NCBI RefSeq assembly: GCF_003205295.1
Contig: NZ_QJRP01000009.1
Location: 62,001 to 126,000 of the forward strand
Origin: Pseudomonas mosselii
GTDB taxonomy: Bacteria; Pseudomonadota; Gammaproteobacteria; Pseudomonadales; Pseudomonadaceae
DNA: 64,000 nucleotides
Direction: 5' to 3'
The translations under genes were made by a program, and so were the position numbers. Every line of letters starts with the position of its first letter. The stretch's first letter is position 1. Positions 60,746-64,000 of this stretch are shown piece after piece. The notes under the pieces were generated by a model. That model saw only the letters and a list, made by a program, of their open reading frames with translations, was not told where the DNA came from and did no database searches.

Positions 60746-62893
60746 TCAGCCCTTCGCCTTGCGCCGCCGCATCCACGCCCAGGCAACCCCCGCCAGCACC
60801 ACCAACCCCACCGGCAGTACCTGCGCCTTGTACGGCCGCAACGCCGTTCGCACACTATCCAGCTTCTCGGTCAGGTAGCGCTTGTTGGCCTGGTCGAACC
60901 GGGGTGCCTCGCACTGCTTGCCGAAATCCTCCGCCCATTGCACGAACGGCCCTTGCTGCACGTAACGCCTGTACAGCGCGCTTTCCTGTTCGCTGCCGGG
61001 CACCCATCCGGCCGCCGTGCACAACACCGCGGCGAAGGCCTGGCTGCTGTGTGGCAGCTGGTCAGCGGCCTGGTTGGCCAGGTCGGCGGCGACATAGCGG
61101 TAGTGGTAACGCTGGTCGGGCTTGGCTTCGCTCGCCTGCTGACGCTGCATCTCACCGGCGCCAATGAACGGCCCCGGCTGCAGTTCGTCGCTGCCCAGGC
61201 TGAAGCTGCCGCCCAGCCAGGCATAGTCGGGCGCCATTTCATAACCGAGGATTTCCATGCCCGCGGTGCGCGCCAAGGTCGCCGCGGCATACAGCGCCTC
61301 GGCGCGGCCGGTGGGCGTCCAGCGCGAGACGGCGTCCTGGCGGTGCTCGCCGTAGGCCTTGGCGTCGGCCTGCAACTGCGGCGTGGCGAAGTAGCCGGGC
61401 GCTTCGTCGTAGCGCCCTTCGCGCAGCAGGCGTCGGCCCAGCAGCTCGCGCAGCTGCGTCGCCACCGGCCGCGGCACATAGCCGCCCTCCTCGGCCTTGG
61501 GCGCTGGCGGTGCCGGCACATGGGCATCGACGTAGCCTTTGAGCTCATCCAGGGTCAGCACGCGGTCGGCCACGCTGGCCGTGTCCTGCCAGTAGATCTC
61601 CTGGCTGCGGTACAGCAGGTCGAAGGCCTGCAGGTAGTCGCCGCGCTCAAGGGCCAGGATCGCGCCCTCGCCTTCGACCCGGCAGCCGGGTTTCACGCTT
61701 TCGTAGTCCCAATCAGGCGTCTGTCGCGAGCCCCACGATTCCTCGCGGGGGAACGCCGCGGCGGCCTTGGCATAGGCAGCCGCGGCCTGGGCCTTGTCGC
61801 CGTCGCGCAGGGCCAGCTTGGCGCGCAGCCACCAGGCAAGGCCGGTATCGCCAGCCTGCTGCAGATAGCTTCTGGTCGCGGCATAGTTGCCTTGCTGGTA
61901 GGTCAACGCAGCCAGGCGGTCGGCGTCTTCGAGCTTGTCGCCGACACTGGCCTGCAGAAACGCGGGCAGGCGCCGGGCCTGGGTTGGCGGCTGGCCGTCG
62001 TAGTCCCAGCCGACATGGCTGAGCAGATAAGCAGTGAGCAGCTTGCGCGGCATCGGCTTTGCCAGCTGCGTCTTCAGCTGTTCATCCGGCAGGTTCACCA
62101 GTTCGTTGGCAAGCTGCCTGAGCGAGCTGTAGCCGCTGCCCGAGCCCAGCCGGCTCTGGCTGGCATACAACTGGATGGCGCTGTTCCAGTCGCCGGCGAG
62201 CTTGGCCAGGCGAGCCTCCTCGCCAAGGCTGGCCACCCCCAGTTCCAACGGGTCGCTGAAACCTTCGGCACTGAGCGTGCGGGCCTGGAGGAAGGCCTCG
62301 CGCGCCTGGGCTTGCAGGGCCTGTGGCGTCTGTTGCGGATCATCACTGGCCTCGAAGCTCTGGGCCATCAAGGACCGCCCCAGCGAGTAGGCCGCCCAGG
62401 TGCTGCGCAGCTTGCGTTGTTCGGCAGGCAGGGCCAGCACCTTGGTGAAATAGTCCGCCGCCAGGGCGTGATCGCCGGCATCGAAGGCGACTGCGCCGGC
62501 AATGTACAGACGCAGTTCATCCGGCAGTTCGGCGCCCTGCTCCAGGACTTGTTGCGGATCGTCCAGGGCACGCAGTTGCGCGACCTTCTCGCGCAGCGAT
62601 TCCGGCAACTCGCTGGCCTCGATATGGCTGCGCTGCTCACGGTAAGGTCGGTCGTTGTCGTCGCTGTCCCAGTAAGGTGTCAGGGTCATCTCGGTGGTGG
62701 GCTTGAGACCCGCCAACTGCTCGCCGAGGCGATTCACCTCGAAGCCGAAATTGCCCTCCGGCAGCTCGGCCAGGGTTTGCGCCCGGTCGTCCAGCAGGCG
62801 CATCGGGAAGTCCGGACCACAGGCCAGCGCCGTACCGACCGGCACGCTCAGGGACAGGCACAGCAGGTGCCGGGTCCAGTCAGGGGTAGACAT
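60746..62893 (-). CDS. Exported TPR-rich membrane-anchored protein
   Basis: A 715-residue protein; ATG at 62893 behind AAGGAG. A signal peptide (LLCLSLSVPVGTALA) precedes a long alpha-solenoid of degenerate TPR/Sel1-like repeats (AFDAGDHALAADYFTKVLAL, TYQQGNYAATRSYLQQAG, ALRDGDKAQAAAAYAKAAAA). It ends in a transmembrane helix (VLPVGLVVLAGVAWAWM) with a basic tail (RRRKAKG), giving a periplasmic protein anchored at its C-terminus. Function unknown. Its start overlaps the end of the upstream DUF3142-like gene by 14 bases, so they form one unit. Confidence 0.8.
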   Translation of the reverse strand: MSTPDWTRHLLCLSLSVPVGTALACGPDFPMRLLDDRAQTLAELPEGNFGFEVNRLGEQLAGLKPTTEMTLTPYWDSDDNDRPYREQRSHIEASELPESLREKVAQLRALDDPQQVLEQGAELPDELRLYIAGAVAFDAGDHALAADYFTKVLALPAEQRKLRSTWAAYSLGRSLMAQSFEASDDPQQTPQALQAQAREAFLQARTLSAEGFSDPLELGVASLGEEARLAKLAGDWNSAIQLYASQSRLGSGSGYSSLRQLANELVNLPDEQLKTQLAKPMPRKLLTAYLLSHVGWDYDGQPPTQARRLPAFLQASVGDKLEDADRLAALTYQQGNYAATRSYLQQAGDTGLAWWLRAKLALRDGDKAQAAAAYAKAAAAFPREESWGSRQTPDWDYESVKPGCRVEGEGAILALERGDYLQAFDLLYRSQEIYWQDTASVADRVLTLDELKGYVDAHVPAPPAPKAEEGGYVPRPVATQLRELLGRRLLREGRYDEAPGYFATPQLQADAKAYGEHRQDAVSRWTPTGRAEALYAAATLARTAGMEILGYEMAPDYAWLGGSFSLGSDELQPGPFIGAGEMQRQQASEAKPDQRYHYRYVAADLANQAADQLPHSSQAFAAVLCTAAGWVPGSEQESALYRRYVQQGPFVQWAEDFGKQCEAPRFDQANKRYLTEKLDSVRTALRPYKAQVLPVGLVVLAGVAWAWMRRRKAKG

Positions 62894-64000
62894 TCCATGC
62901 TCCTTGATCGATTCCATGGCAGCGCGCCCAACCGAGGACGCGCCGGCCGCCAGCGGCCACACGCACGCTGGACTGGCGGTTGAAGACGAGGTGTTGCGGG
63001 GATTGCTGCAGGCGGTAGCCATTCAGCCCGTCCGCGGCATCGCAGGATTCAACGTTCAGTTCCACCCTTGCGGGCACCGGCAGGTCGAGATTGCCGACGT
63101 TGGCCAGGCTGATGTCGTAGAGTCCGGCCTGCCCGGACAGCTCGACCCGCCACTCACTGACAAGCGCGTCGCCGCGCGCCACGGCCTTCAGGGTGACCAG
63201 GCTCCAGGCCCGACGGTCGCCGGGCAACGGCAGTCGGAACCAGATCAGCCCGGCCAGGTTCGCGGGAGGCTTGTTCCGCAGTTGCCTGCCCAGGTCCGCC
63301 AGTTGCTGCGGGTCGGCCAGCAGCTCGCGGCGCTCGCCGGCACGGTTCAACGGGGCTTCGCTTTCCACCATCGGTGCGCCGCCGGTATCCGCCAGCAGCG
63401 CGACGCCATAAGCGGGCAAGGCCAGATAGAACGGTCTGTCGCTGACGCGCCCCCAGCGCTCGGCCCAGGTTTGCGCCTGGAGCGGATCGAACAGGCCTCG
63501 ACGCGGATCGCTCACCGCGTGCACCTGCAGCACGCTGCTGTCCACCGCCTGCAACAGCGCCGGCAGCTGCGGGCTGTCGAGCCAGGCGGGCAGCGCGGTG
63601 ATGCTCAGTTTCAGGCCCGGTGGCAGTTGCTCGCGCAGTTTCAGGAGGAATTCGGTGTAGCCCGGCAGGCGGGCGCTACCGCTGTCATGGTCGATCTCGA
63701 GTCCACTCGGGTTCACGCCGGCAGCCTGCCAGTCGGCCAGCAATTGGGCGATATGGGTACCGGCCGCCTGCAGGTCGAGCGCGGGCAACTGACCATCCAG
63801 GCGTACGACGGCGATCACCGGGCGGCCGTCGGCCTTGAGCCGTGGCAGGTCGACCAGCGCCTTGCTCCAGCCGGCCTTGGGCTGAGCCTGCAAGGCCAGC
63901 ACACGCAGGGTCGAGAAGTCGGCACGGCTTTCGGCCAGGGCCTGTTCATGGGCCGGCCGCCACTGGCGTTGCCAGATGTAGAGTTGCTGGTCGAGGGGCG
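62880..64000 (-). CDS. DUF3142-like protein, 5' end outside window
   Basis: The frame is open to the window edge: the codons before 63902 read LYIWQRQW ... ESRADFSTLRV, so the true start is beyond 64000. GLEIDHDSGSARLPGYTEFL and LKLSITALPAWLDSP give a TIM-barrel-like core similar to polysaccharide-active enzymes, and FYLALPAYGVALL and IWFRLPLPGD fit DUF3142. About 373 residues lie inside the window. It is co-transcribed with the overlapping TPR protein, suggesting an envelope or surface-polymer role, not demonstrated. Confidence 0.75.
   Translation of the reverse strand, partial: PLDQQLYIWQRQWRPAHEQALAESRADFSTLRVLALQAQPKAGWSKALVDLPRLKADGRPVIAVVRLDGQLPALDLQAAGTHIAQLLADWQAAGVNPSGLEIDHDSGSARLPGYTEFLLKLREQLPPGLKLSITALPAWLDSPQLPALLQAVDSSVLQVHAVSDPRRGLFDPLQAQTWAERWGRVSDRPFYLALPAYGVALLADTGGAPMVESEAPLNRAGERRELLADPQQLADLGRQLRNKPPANLAGLIWFRLPLPGDRRAWSLVTLKAVARGDALVSEWRVELSGQAGLYDISLANVGNLDLPVPARVELNVESCDAADGLNGYRLQQSPQHLVFNRQSSVRVAAGGRRVLGWARCHGIDQGAWNVYP

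Noticed and set aside
1..64000. CRISPR arrays, rRNA operons, tRNA genes
   Set aside because: No regularly spaced repeats, rRNA-like stretches or convincing tRNA cloverleaves were seen anywhere in the window.

Overview
The window is high-GC DNA with the gene content, codon use and dispersed intergenic repeats of a Pseudomonas of the P. putida / P. entomophila type. That assignment rests on recognised families and repeats, not on a database search. About 65 genes are supported.

Region by region. (1) 2-14137: siderophore locus of acinetobactin/pseudomonine type. It holds an amine N-hydroxylase (cut by the window start), a PCP-condensation NRPS module, an orphan FecI-like ECF sigma factor, a two-gene ABC exporter pair, a four-gene FecBCDE-like importer in the order permease-permease-ATPase-lipoprotein, and a TonB receptor. 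Fur-box-like sites lie before the sigma gene and the receptor, and a GGG(A/T)TT-containing element recurs before the transcription units. (2) 14349-17672: ParD/ParE-type toxin-antitoxin pair, a chemoreceptor and a secreted protein. (3) 17744-17771: a near-perfect dif site, so the replication terminus lies in this window; KOPS-like octamers seen by eye mostly point at it from both sides. (4) 17772-25000: lower-GC, gene-poor terminus-side region with decayed ORFs, hypothetical proteins, an IS256-family element carrying an internal stop, a headless LysR gene and a palindromic element. (5) 25021-27728: DUF3077/DUF6124-like pair behind a leader with mutually exclusive pairings, a YdeI-like protein and a class V aminotransferase. 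(6) 27854-38391: chaperone-usher fimbriae (pilin, chaperone, usher, adhesin) interleaved with a Roc/Bvg-like regulatory set (EAL phosphodiesterase, LuxR-type regulator, BvgS-like hybrid kinase). (7) 38708-44198: cyclase-family hydrolase, LysR, SDR, SRPBCC, MDR and aldo-keto reductase genes. (8) 44370-46390: two-gene RNA-repair operon (HD-Pnk plus RNA ligase) with a structured leader. (9) 46689-52382: small membrane protein, DUF3833 / chalcone-isomerase-like pair, SDR, monooxygenase, MDR/LysR pair, dTMP-kinase-like protein and a lipoprotein. (10) 52554-60702: PipR-like plant-signal locus, with a LuxR solo between two proline-iminopeptidase-like hydrolases, lux-box-like palindromes before both, and a five-gene peptide ABC importer. 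(11) 60746-64000: TPR envelope protein overlapping a DUF3142-like protein cut by the window end.

How they work together. The first 14 kb would make, secrete and retrieve one catechol or salicylate plus histamine-derived siderophore under Fur and probably its own sigma factor. The fimbrial block couples a periplasmic-sensing phosphorelay and c-di-GMP turnover to adhesin expression. The PipR-like block couples uptake of a plant-derived small amide or peptide to its hydrolysis.
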